Source: Hysterangium stoloniferum
Lineage: Eukaryota; Basidiomycota; Agaricomycetes; Hysterangiales; Hysterangiaceae
Assembly (NCBI GenBank): GCA_015178975.1
Contig: WHVD01000005.1
Coordinates: forward strand, 1,178,001-1,242,000
DNA: 64,000 bases
Direction: 5' to 3'
The stretch's first letter is position 1, and each line of letters starts with the position of its first letter. A program made the translations under genes and the position numbers. Below are positions 23,758 through 32,775 of the stretch, in pieces. The notes under the pieces are model-generated. The model was not told where the DNA came from. It ran no database searches and was given only the letters and a program-made list of their open reading frames with translations.

Positions 23758-24550
23758 TGTTACGACCGGACAATCCCGCCGGACTCTGGGCACTAACCCG
23801 TACACCCCCACGCGCTACAAGCACCAATCGTCTGTTTATAGGATTTCCCGCCCGGACTCCGTTATGTCAAGACTCGTTACGTTCGACCTCATTACGACAC
23901 ATATCAGTCACCGGACTTCCCCCGGACTCCGTCTCTGTCTATGTCCGTCTTCGTCCCACGCATCAGTCACCAGTCCCCGCTTAGAATCCCGTCACTGCTC
24001 TAATCGAGCCCCGTTCCCGTTTTAGTCAAATGACCTGTCATGATTTAGGACTCCGCTCCCGCTCCGTTTCCCGTTATGGGTTATGCTTTGTCACGATTCG
24101 GACTCTGCTCCGTTCTGTTCCGTTCCTAACACCAATTTGGTGTTTACTATTCCCATTTCATGTTTTGTTAGTTCTCGTTTCGTTATTACTGGATTTGGTA
24201 TGTCATGCATTCCACGGTCTATATAAACTGGCAGATGTTGTACATACAATCCAGTCAGAAAATTAGCTTAGATTCCCCCCAGTAATCTAATAATATTTTC
24301 CGCTCTAAAACCTTACTCGATTCACATCGCTCGCACTAGTCGGAGCCCACAAGCTCCGGCGCATCTATCTCTCTCAACCAACTCGACTCACGACCCACGA
24401 ACCCCGCCCGGATTTCCCCGGGATCCCCGTCCGTCCGTTTGAAATTGGACAACACGATCTAGCAAGGGCGCAGCCTATAAGCTGAAGCCAAGTCCTATCG
24501 GATATCCCGTGGGTTTCTCCGGAAACCCGGCCTGTGTGTGTATCCTAACA
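23758..24550 (+). repeat. Gypsy 5' LTR (793 bp)
   Basis: Contains the TATA box at 24,220-24,227 and the presumed RNA start near 24,250. It lacks about 28 bp that the 3' LTR and the solo LTR at 7,199 have (the 'cgacccccgacttacgactt'-type stretch). Confidence 0.95.
24220..24263 (+). promoter_or_regulatory. LTR TATA box and RNA 5' end (self-primer)
   Basis: TATATAAA at 24,220-24,227 places transcription start about 25-33 bp downstream, near 24,250-24,254. The sequence there, AGTCAGAAAAT (24,253-24,263), is the perfect reverse complement of the site just after the LTR. The start position is inferred from TATA spacing. Confidence 0.65.
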
Positions 24551-24552
24551 GT

Positions 24553-24563
24553 ATTTTCTGACT
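24553..24563 (+). promoter_or_regulatory. Putative self-priming primer-binding site
   Basis: ATTTTCTGACT begins two bases after the 5' LTR. It is complementary over 11 nt to 24,253-24,263 at the predicted start of the element's own RNA. This is the arrangement of Tf1/sushi-type elements, which fold their RNA 5' end back as the reverse-transcription primer. I see no tRNA 3'-end complement here. Confidence 0.7.
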
Positions 24564-24586
24564 AATACTCGCAGATTGTTTTCATT

Positions 24587-26128
24587 ATGCCACCAAGAAG
24601 AAGTACACGTGCACAGTCATCAATACCTGGACCGTCGACTCTTTATTCCCCGTTAACTCTGTATACCAGTCAGACGCTTGCGAACCAGTTGGAACCCATG
24701 GAAGAAGCCCGCATCGAAGAAGTCCCGGAAAACCTGGACAAATCCGAGCGCGAGGACGATTCCGTGGCCCCCGACAAGGGCAAAGGTGTCGAAATCCCTC
24801 CTGAAAATCCTCCGCCTGTTCAATGACCGCATTTGGGGGATCCTACTTCTGAATTTTTAGCAGGTACCATAGATAAATTCATGATGCACCTGCTCGAAGA
24901 ACGAAAGAAAAAGGAACAAGAACCTCCATGGTCAAAAGTCAATGCTCCGGAACCCTTCACGGGTTCCAACCCAAACAAACTCTCTACTTTCCTCATGCAA
25001 TGTCGCTTCAACTTCTGTGATCGTGCCGCTGCATTCTCCACGGACTCCCAAAAAGTCAACTACGCACTGTCATATTTGTCGGGATCCGTGTTGAAATGGT
25101 TCAAACTGGCTTTTAGCGGAATATCCGAGGAAGAGCCACTCTGGCTTGAAAATTGGGAGGCGTTTGTTGAGGAGCTTGAAACCAACTTCGGCCCATATGA
25201 CCCAACAGGAGAAGCCGAGAATAGTCTCACAAATCTTCATATGAAGGACATGCAGTGCATCACGGACTACATCGTCCAATTCAATAATCTTGCAGCTCGT
25301 TGTCAGTGGGGTGATCCCGCTCTCCGCCACCAATTCTACGCCGGTCTGCCGTCCCGCCTTAAAGACAAAGTCTCGAAAGGAGAAGATGGCAAGCCAAAAA
25401 CCCTGTCCCGTATGCACCTCAAAGCTCAAAATGCGGACGCACGTTATTGGGAACGTCGCGCGGAAGTTGCCCGTGAGACATCCGCGGACAAGGTAAACAA
25501 GTCCAAGGACAAAAACAATAACAACAATTCGTCAACCAGCAACCAGAACTCCACGCAATCCGACAAGAAGAACGATAAAAAGTCTTCAAACAACAACAAC
25601 AACAACAAGGACAATAAGGACAACAACAAGGGTCAACAGTCCGGCAAGCAAGCCGGAAAACCCGACCTCTCAGGCAAACTCGGACCCGATGGCAAATTGA
25701 CTCCACAAGAAAGACAACGTCGTATGGACAACAACCTCTGTCTCTTGTGCGGGAAACCCGGTCATCGAGTCCCGGAATGTCCGCTGGCAAAAGCAAACTC
25801 TTCAAAGGGTCGATCAGCCAAAGCCTCCACGGAAACCCCGTCGAAGGACAAACCGGCTGCCGATTCGAAAAAAGAGTCCCGGTCATCGAGTCCCGGAATG
25901 TCCGCTGGCAAAAGCAAACTCTTCAAAGGGTCGATCAGCCAAAGCCTCCACAAAAACCCCGTCGAAGGACAAACCGGCTGCCGATTCGAAAAAAGAGTAA
26001 GCAACCCACGGACTCCGCGCGGGTTAGGGGTTGCGTTGCCTCTCCACGCATTCAAGAGTTCACTCGCCTCAATGCATCCACTCTTTCACATTCTGATTCA
26101 TTTTTCGTTAAACTTATGTCTAATATGA
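24587..26128 (+). pseudogene. Gypsy gag, one in-frame stop
   Basis: The frame opens at ATG 24,587, meets a TGA at 24,824-24,826, and continues in the same frame from 24,833 to 26,128. The capsid-like part includes EPFTGSNPNKLSTFLMQC and YLSGSVLKWF, a typical gypsy retrotransposon gag signature. A basic, Asn/Lys-rich linker follows, then a C-x2-C-x4-H-x4-C zinc knuckle (25,739-25,780). Past the knuckle it reads into a 121-bp tandem duplication and overlaps pol, which is in another frame. The TGA would truncate Gag to 79 residues, so this copy is probably defective unless it is suppressed or re-initiated at 24,833. Confidence 0.85.
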
Positions 26129-29100
26129 TTCCGAAATTCGTTTTTTCAGCTCTCATAGATTCCGGCTCGACTCATTGTTTTTTAGATACAAAATTCACGC
26201 AAAAGAATTCTTTGTCAACTTATTCGATAAATCCCGTCACTCTCCACCTCTTCGATGGCACAAGTAATTCGGTTGTTACCCAAGCTTGTGATTTACCCAT
26301 CAATTTCCCTTGTGGAACATCTCAATTGGTCACTTTCTATGTGACCCAGTTAGACTCAAGTTGCTCGGTGGTCCTAGGACATAACTGGCTTACCCACTAC
26401 AATCCGTTGATTGACTGGATAGCTAACAGTATAACATTCCGGACTCCCGCGGCGACCGAGGAAACTGCACCTGTCTCGGCCTCCACGGCACCCATGGCCT
26501 TCCCGGCACCTGCAGTCTCGAGGACTCCTGTGATCCCTATGGCACCTATAGCTTCCCCGGAACCCACGGCACCTCCGTCCATTTCTCTGATTAATGCTGC
26601 AGCTTTTATTAGGGCTTCAAAAATGGATGGGTCCCAGGCGTTCACTATCAACTTAAAAATTGATGAAGCAACTGGACGTTTTTCAACCCCGGTATCTGAA
26701 TCTGAGCAAGCCGCTGACCTAGAAGGCGTCCCGGAGAAATATCATGACTTCGCGGATGTTTTTAGCAAGCGAAAAGCTGACCGGCTTCCGCCTCATAGAG
26801 AATACGACTTAAAAATCGATCTTGAAGATGGCGCCCAGCCACCCCTAGGACATATTTACCTGCTTTCGTCCACGGAACTATCCGCAATCCGTGATTTCCT
26901 GGATGAACATTTGTCCATAGGTTTTATTCGACCCTCAAAGTCTCCTTTTGGAGCACCTGTTCTGTTTGTCAGAAAAAAGGATGGATCCCTTCGACTATGT
27001 GTTGATTTTAGAGGACTCAATGCTGTCACCAAAAAGGACAAATATCCACTCCCACTTATATCTGACCTGCTCGATGCTCTGCGGAATGCCCGGATTTACA
27101 CCAAAATAGATCTCAAGCACGCCTATCATTTGGTCTGGATTGCCACGGGCGACGAATGGAAAACCACTTTTAGAACCCGCTATGGGGCCTTCGAGTGGTT
27201 GGTCATCCCTTTTGGACTCACTAATGCTCCGTCTGTTTTTCAGCGTTTTATCAACGACATTTTCTCCGACATGCTCGATGTATGCATCATTGTTTACTTG
27301 GACGACATTCTTATCTACTCCGAGAATCCCGCGGAACACAACAAACAAGTCCATGAAGTTCTCTGGAGGCTCAGGCAACATGGTTTATTCGCAAATGGTA
27401 AAAAATGTACTTTTGACACGGACTCCGTGGAATACCTAGGTTTCATGATGGGACCCGATGGACTCCGCATGGACGAAACTAAAGTGCAAGTCATCAAAGA
27501 TTGGCCTGAACCCCGAAAAGTTAAAGATATACAATCCTTCCTCGGCTTTGCCAATTTTTACAGACATTTTATCCGTGGATATTCCGACATCACGGTACCC
27601 CTTACCCATCTTACGCGTAAGGGTACTCCGTGGAACTTTAATGATAAGTGTCAAAAAGCTTTCAATCTTTTAAAAAATTCTTTTTCTACAGCTCCTATTC
27701 TGTCGCATTGGAAACCGGACTTCCCGCTCATTGTTGAAACGGACGCCTCTGACTATGCACTTGGAGCCATTCTCTCTATCCAGGACTCCGACGGAGAAGT
27801 TCACCCCGTGGCTTTTCTGTCCCGGACTTTTACCGGAGCAGAGCTCAACTACGACGTTCATGATAAAGAACTTCTGGCAATCTTTTCAGCTTTCAAAGCG
27901 TGGCGACACTATTTGGAAGGTTCAGGAGCTCCTATTGACGTTGTAACAGATCACAAAAACCTGGAATACTTTTCTACCACAAAACTCTTGACCCGCCGGC
28001 AGGCCCGCTGGTCTGAATATCTCTCCGCCTTCAACATGATTATCCGCTTTCGACCCGGCCATCTCGGCGGCAAACCCGACGCTTTAACTAGACGATGGGA
28101 CGTCTATCCTAAAGAGGGGAGCAACGACTATGCAACGGTAAATCCGCATAACCTGAAACCTATTTTCACGAATCAACAACTTACCGCATCAGTCCGCGCA
28201 ACTTTCCTTGTCAATCCCATTGTCCGTGGAATTATCATTATGGATATCGAGAAGTTACATCAAGATATTCTATCGGCAATTCCGCTAGACCCAGTTACTA
28301 AAGCTCATCTGGACAATCCCGTGGACCCCGATCAACCTCGGTGGTCTCTTGATCAACATGGTTTCATTAGACTTGACAATAGGATCTATGTACCGGACTC
28401 CGACGGCCTCCGCCTCAGGATCCTTCAATACAAACATGATCATCCACTCTCAGGACATTTCGGGTACAACAAAACTCTATCATTAATAAGAAGAGAATAT
28501 ACTTGGCCCAGACTCCATGGATTCGTTAAGCACTATTGTAAATCTTGCACTACTTGTCCCCGCTCGAAATCTCAGCGACACAAGCCATACAGCCTTTTGA
28601 AACAACTCCCGGTACCGGAACACCCGTGGAATTCTATATCTATGGATTTCATTGAACACCTACCGGATTCCGAAGGCTTTTCTGCTATTCTAGTCGTTGT
28701 TGACAGATTCTCAAAACAAGGTATATTCATCCCTACTTATGATACAATTACGTCCGTGCAGCTAGCAGAACTTTTCATTATCCATGTATTTTCCAAGCAC
28801 GGAGTTCCGTCCCATGTGACTTCCGATCGAGGATCAGAGTTCGTGTCTCACTTCTTTAGATCCCTCGGAAAATCCTTGGACATGACATTACATTTCACGT
28901 CCGGACATCACCCGGAAGGTGACGGACAAACCGAACACGTCAACCAGACTTTGGAACAATACCTCCGCGTATATTGCAACTACCAACAGGACAATTGGAA
29001 AACCTTGTTACCACTTGCAGAGTTTGCTTACAACAATGCACCCTCGGCCACTACTGGCATTTCCCCGTTCTTTGCAAATAAAGGATATAATCCAAATATT

Positions 29101-29724
29101 ACAGTACATCCAGAACGAAATCTCGCCTCTGTTCGTGCTCAAGAGTTCACCACGGACCTCCACGAGCTCCACGAGGAACTCCAGACTGCAATATTGTCCG
29201 CCCAAGAGCAATACCAACATTCAGCAGACAAACACCAGATCCCGCCACCCAACTTCAAGATTGGCGACCGTGTTTATGTCAAAGCTCAATTCTTCCGGAC
29301 TACCTGTCCATCAAAGAAGCTTGCTGAAAAATATTTAGGTCCGTTTGAAATTATCGCACAAGTAGGTTCAGTTTCTTGGACTCTACGGCTTCCGGATAGC
29401 ATGCGTGCGGTACACCCAGTATTTCATGTTTCTATGCTTGAACCTTGTACTGCTAACACTATTCCGGATCACGTGCAATCTCCGCCTCCTCCTGTCGTCA
29501 TTGACGGAGAACCCGAGTTTGAAATCTCACAGATTTTAGATTCAAAAATAGACAAGCGTCGACGCACTTGTAAACTGCTTTACTTGGTCAAGTGGGCGGG
29601 TTACGAGGGCACCGATGAAGAAACCTCATGGATTTTGGCCACGGAACTCGGTAATGCCATGGAAATCGTTACTGACTTTCATACAGCTTACCTGCTCAAA
29701 TATGGACCATTATCTTCTCTCTGA
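25747..29724 (+). CDS. Gypsy pol: protease, RT, RNase H, integrase, chromodomain
   Basis: The open frame is 1,325 codons. The first roughly 100 codons overlap gag and are probably not translated as a separate start. Order of domains: protease with IDSGSTHCF (near residue 138), RT with KKDGSLRLCVDFRGLN and YLDDILIYS, RNase H with VETDASDYALGAI, integrase with its HHCC zinc region (SGHFGYNKT to CTTCP), and DRFSKQ, TSDRGSEF and HPEGDGQTE carrying the D-D-35-E residues. The C-terminal chromodomain has LYLVKWAGY and ETSWI. The chromodomain would direct insertion toward marked chromatin. Pol lies in the -1 frame relative to gag, so translation would need frameshifting or a different number of 121-bp units. 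All catalytic motifs look intact. Confidence 0.95.
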   Translation: MRETRSSSPGMSAGKSKLFKGSISQSLHGNPVEGQTGCRFEKRVPVIESRNVRWQKQTLQRVDQPKPPQKPRRRTNRLPIRKKSKQPTDSARVRGCVASPRIQEFTRLNASTLSHSDSFFVKLMSNMIPKFVFSALIDSGSTHCFLDTKFTQKNSLSTYSINPVTLHLFDGTSNSVVTQACDLPINFPCGTSQLVTFYVTQLDSSCSVVLGHNWLTHYNPLIDWIANSITFRTPAATEETAPVSASTAPMAFPAPAVSRTPVIPMAPIASPEPTAPPSISLINAAAFIRASKMDGSQAFTINLKIDEATGRFSTPVSESEQAADLEGVPEKYHDFADVFSKRKADRLPPHREYDLKIDLEDGAQPPLGHIYLLSSTELSAIRDFLDEHLSIGFIRPSKSPFGAPVLFVRKKDGSLRLCVDFRGLNAVTKKDKYPLPLISDLLDALRNARIYTKIDLKHAYHLVWIATGDEWKTTFRTRYGAFEWLVIPFGLTNAPSVFQRFINDIFSDMLDVCIIVYLDDILIYSENPAEHNKQVHEVLWRLRQHGLFANGKKCTFDTDSVEYLGFMMGPDGLRMDETKVQVIKDWPEPRKVKDIQSFLGFANFYRHFIRGYSDITVPLTHLTRKGTPWNFNDKCQKAFNLLKNSFSTAPILSHWKPDFPLIVETDASDYALGAILSIQDSDGEVHPVAFLSRTFTGAELNYDVHDKELLAIFSAFKAWRHYLEGSGAPIDVVTDHKNLEYFSTTKLLTRRQARWSEYLSAFNMIIRFRPGHLGGKPDALTRRWDVYPKEGSNDYATVNPHNLKPIFTNQQLTASVRATFLVNPIVRGIIIMDIEKLHQDILSAIPLDPVTKAHLDNPVDPDQPRWSLDQHGFIRLDNRIYVPDSDGLRLRILQYKHDHPLSGHFGYNKTLSLIRREYTWPRLHGFVKHYCKSCTTCPRSKSQRHKPYSLLKQLPVPEHPWNSISMDFIEHLPDSEGFSAILVVVDRFSKQGIFIPTYDTITSVQLAELFIIHVFSKHGVPSHVTSDRGSEFVSHFFRSLGKSLDMTLHFTSGHHPEGDGQTEHVNQTLEQYLRVYCNYQQDNWKTLLPLAEFAYNNAPSATTGISPFFANKGYNPNITVHPERNLASVRAQEFTTDLHELHEELQTAILSAQEQYQHSADKHQIPPPNFKIGDRVYVKAQFFRTTCPSKKLAEKYLGPFEIIAQVGSVSWTLRLPDSMRAVHPVFHVSMLEPCTANTIPDHVQSPPPPVVIDGEPEFEISQILDSKIDKRRRTCKLLYLVKWAGYEGTDEETSWILATELGNAMEIVTDFHTAYLLKYGPLSSL
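25759..26000 (+). repeat. 121-bp tandem duplication at the gag-pol junction
   Basis: Units 25,759-25,879 and 25,880-26,000 are nearly identical (cggtcatcgagtcccggaatg... to ...cgaaaaaagagt). Because 121 is not a multiple of 3, each added unit moves the downstream frame by one base. Confidence 0.9.
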
Positions 29725-29932
29725 CCGCACTCTGTGGACCCGTGTTACGTTTGGACTCATTTTCATTATTCCCTGTCGCCCTATGTCTCTCTTTGCTTTT
29801 ACAGGTTCTGACATGTCAAGTCAAGTCTTTAAGCGGACTCTCCGCGGACTTTGGCTTTGACTTTTATTTTTTATGTTTTCACACTTTACTTTTATGTTCA
29901 AATTATTATCAAGTTCTATTATTTCTATTATT

Positions 29933-30919
29933 TTATTCATCTACTTCTATGGGGCTGTCCTTTTTCCCCACCGCCTCAGCTACTTCCTCAGGAAGCTCCG
30001 CAACCTCCACATCAACCCCATCCTCATCTGATCCGGCATCCTTGGAACTCCCAACTTGCGGCTCCTCATAAACATAGCCGCCATACTCCGCCAGGAACTT
30101 CCAAAATTCCTCGCAGAGTCCGCACAGCTCCTTCGCCACCACTATGTGGACCTTGTTGCTCTTCCGGAGCAACTCGTTTTGGGCCTCGATGCCCTCGGCG
30201 ATCCGTCCAAGGACCTCGTCCAACCTGGACAACCCGTCCGTTCCGCTTATGTCTCGCGTCCCGGACCCCGTGGCCTGCTCGTGCACAAGCGAGCACCTCG
30301 CCTTGAGGTGCGCACATTGGTAACATCCCGGCCCCCGGCCGGCCTTTCGGTTGCATTCCATGTTCCGGTCGTTGCAACCGGAACACCACGGCTCGTTCCG
30401 CGTCGGAAGACGGACTGGCGCCGCCTTCCTTGCCTTCTGTTGATATGGTCAGTTTCCACGGGTATTCCACGGACATGAGGCCTACCTTTTGGGGGCTCTC
30501 TGGCTCCCCCTCGGACTCGGACTCCACCTCTGTCGCTTTGCGCTGAAAATCACAAGTCAGTAAAAGTTCGACAAGTGAAATTTGGGACTTACTTTTCCCG
30601 CAACAATGGCGGCCCTCTCCGCGGCCAACCGGGCTTTTTCTGCAGCCACCCGGGCGTTCTCCGCGGCCACTCGCGCAGCCTCCTCCGCCTCACGTTCCCT
30701 CTCCTTCGTGGCCTCTTCCTCCACGGCCAACGCTTCCTGGTACTCTCTGTCCAAGGCCTCCTCAGCCTCCCTCGCCTCTCTCTCTGCTGCTTCACGAAGC
30801 TGGCACTGCTCTTCTCGCCGCGCCAACAATTGGGCCGCGGTCCAAGGCGCCCGATACGGAGTGCCCGTGGAGGGCCCTGCTATAGGCATTGGCTTGCATG
30901 GTGTTGGTTTTGGTCCCAT
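29933..30919 (-). CDS. Antisense gene inside the gypsy element, Zn2Cys6-like
   Basis: Three exons on the strand opposite to gag-pol (30,919-30,593, 30,542-30,486, 30,436-29,933) encode 295 residues with no frame break. The introns are 50 and 49 nt, with GTAAGT and GTAGGC donors, CTGAC branch sites and CAG acceptors. The N-terminal exon is a long Glu/Arg/Ala-rich coiled coil (about residues 27-107). The third exon has cysteines spaced C-x2-C-x6-C-x9-C-x2-C-x6-C (starting WCSGCNDRNMEC, then GCYQCAHLKARC), the spacing of fungal Zn2Cys6 DNA-binding clusters. A Glu/Asp-rich tail follows. The gene lies between the pol stop (29,724) and the 3' LTR (31,130). Its role is unknown; regulation of the element or its host is possible. 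Confidence 0.75.
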
Positions 30920-31010
30920 AGTGACGAAGAAGGGGGTAATGAAGAAGAAGAAATTTCTATTTTTTCAAATTTTTATATAGGTTCGTCGCGTTTGAACCTT
31001 ACCTTCCAGA

Positions 31011-31075
31011 TCACATGACTCTTTGACACATACGTGTAACCGACATGACTTTTGACACATGCGCGTAGCCGACAA
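31011..31075. promoter_or_regulatory. Tandem repeat upstream of the antisense gene
   Basis: Two copies of about 30 bp, 'acatgact..ttgacacat.cg.gta.ccgac', lie between the antisense ATG (30,919) and the 3' LTR. Their position suits a promoter element of the antisense gene, but this is inference. Confidence 0.4.
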
Positions 31076-31129
31076 GAACCTTATTTAGGTCTAGAGCCTC
31101 TTTGGGACTTCGGCATAAAGGGAGGATAC

Positions 31130-31950
31130 TGTTACGACCGGACAATCCCGCCGGACTCCGGGCACTAACCCGTACGCCCCCACGCGCTACAAGCACCAAT
31201 CGTCTGTTTATAGGATTTCCCACCCGGACTCCGTTATGTCAAGACTCGTTACATTCGACCTCATTATGACACATATCAGTCACCGGACTTCCCCCGGACT
31301 CCGTCTCTGTCTATGTCCATCTTCGTCCCATGCATCAGTCACCGGTCCCCGCTTAGAATCCCATCACCGCTCTAATCGAGCCCCGTTCCCGTTTTAGTCA
31401 AATGACCTGTCACGATTTAGGACTCCGCTCCCACTCCGTTTCCCATTATGGGTTATGCTTTGTCACAATTCGGACTCCGCTCCGTTCTGTTCCGTTCCTA
31501 ACACCAATTTGGTGTTTACTATTCCCGTTTCATGTTTTGTTAGTTCTCGTTTCGTTATTACTGGATTTGGTATGTCATGCATTCCACGGTCTATATAAAC
31601 TGGCAGATGTTGTACATACAATCCAGTCAGAAAATTAGCTTAGATTCCCCCCAGTAATCTAATAATATTTTCCGCTCTAAAACCTTACTCGATTCACATC
31701 GCTCGCACTAGTCGGAGCCCACGGGCTCCAGCGCATCTATCTCTCTCAACCAACTCGACTCACGACCCACGACCCCCGACTTACGACTTATGACCCACGA
31801 ACCCTGCCCGGATTTCCCCGGGATCCCCGTCCGTTTGTTTGAAATTGGACAACACGATCTAGCGAGGGCGCAGCCTATAAGCTGAAGCCAAGTCCTACCG
31901 GATATCCCGTGGGTTTCTCCGGAAACCCGGCCTGTGTGTGTATCCTAACA
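31130..31950 (+). repeat. Gypsy 3' LTR (821 bp)
   Basis: Preceded by the purine-rich tract aaagggaggatac (31,117-31,129), which would prime plus-strand synthesis. It is followed by the target duplication tgttc. Confidence 0.95.
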
Positions 31951-32120
31951 TGTTCCATGCACGCTGTTCTTCAGAGAGTGGTGCAACTGCAGTGTATGAG
32001 CTCACCATGACTGGACTTGTGCCATATGCCGAATCTCCATAGATCTGAAAGTATCGGTGCTCAGGGGGGTCATCTAAAGTTGATCCTGGTTGGATCACCT
32101 TCTGCTCTAACATCGCTAGG

Positions 32121-32714
32121 TGTGAGAGGTATGGCGAAATACACTCAGGAAATATAGTCAGATGAGCTCTTACTATATTTCCTTTATTATTTCTATTTTC
32201 TCTCTTTTATTATATCTATAATTAGTTCGACGACCTATGTATGTGGTACATCGACTCTTGTGGGCACACACACGCCAGACTTGTGTATTCTAGCACCCGT
32301 AGTTTAGAACTCAGACACTTTTTACACTGCAACCACGACTTACCCAGACACCCATTAGTGTCCTGTAAGTTGTGATTGGTGTATCATCTCGACCGTCACA
32401 GACGGGCTTTAGCTATCTACTCTATCAGAGTTTCGAACTGTACCAGTCGAAACTCAATCCTTATCGCAACTCGCGTGGACCACATCCACACTACTCTATT
32501 ATTCGACTCTCTAGTACTCTACTTTACTCTCAAGCAGTCGTTCAGAATCGCACTTGACAGTCGATTCTACTTATTCATTTAGCCCTCTACCTTATTCTAG
32601 ATAGCTACTTCCTTCTACCGTATTGAACTAAGTAGTCAATACATCTTAGTGTCATACCTAAACAGTCGATATTCTTCGTATATAGAACAGTTAGAACTTC
32701 CACTACTCTTCACA
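32121..32714 (+). mobile_element. Solo LTR (family B), 594 bp
   Basis: Begins TGTGAGAGGT and ends CTCTTCACA, with a perfect 5-bp target duplication ctagg (32,116-32,120 and 32,715-32,719). It is the same family as 3,979-4,617 and the inverted 3,144-3,617. It interrupts the Harbinger transposase between its first two catalytic residues. Confidence 0.93.
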
Positions 32715-32775
32715 CTAGGAGCCCGCTCTCAGCTAGGACTCCCACATCATTTTGAGGGGCACGAAATGGTCCGCT

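Larger units (their letters stand above)
23758..31950 (+). mobile_element. Full-length Ty3/gypsy chromovirus, 8.2 kb
   Basis: LTRs at 23,758-24,550 and 31,130-31,950 begin TGTTACGACC and end TATCCTAACA. The 5-bp target duplication tgttc is perfect (23,753-23,757 and 31,951-31,955). Gag, then protease, RT, RNase H, integrase and chromodomain, lie in gypsy order on the plus strand. A spliced antisense gene fills the space between pol and the 3' LTR. The LTRs differ mainly by a 28-bp deletion in the 5' copy and scattered transitions, so the insertion is fairly recent. It lies inside the Harbinger transposase gene. Confidence 0.97.

Noticed and set aside
25747..25850. Start of pol as an independent ATG-initiated gene
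   Set aside because: The first codons are read through the duplicated gag tail and are probably not a natural start; pol is more likely expressed by fusion or frameshifting.
25850..25880. Retroviral -1 slippery heptamer in the A-rich run of gag
   Set aside because: The run gaaaaaag does not line up with the X-XXY-YYZ pattern in the gag frame in either repeat unit.
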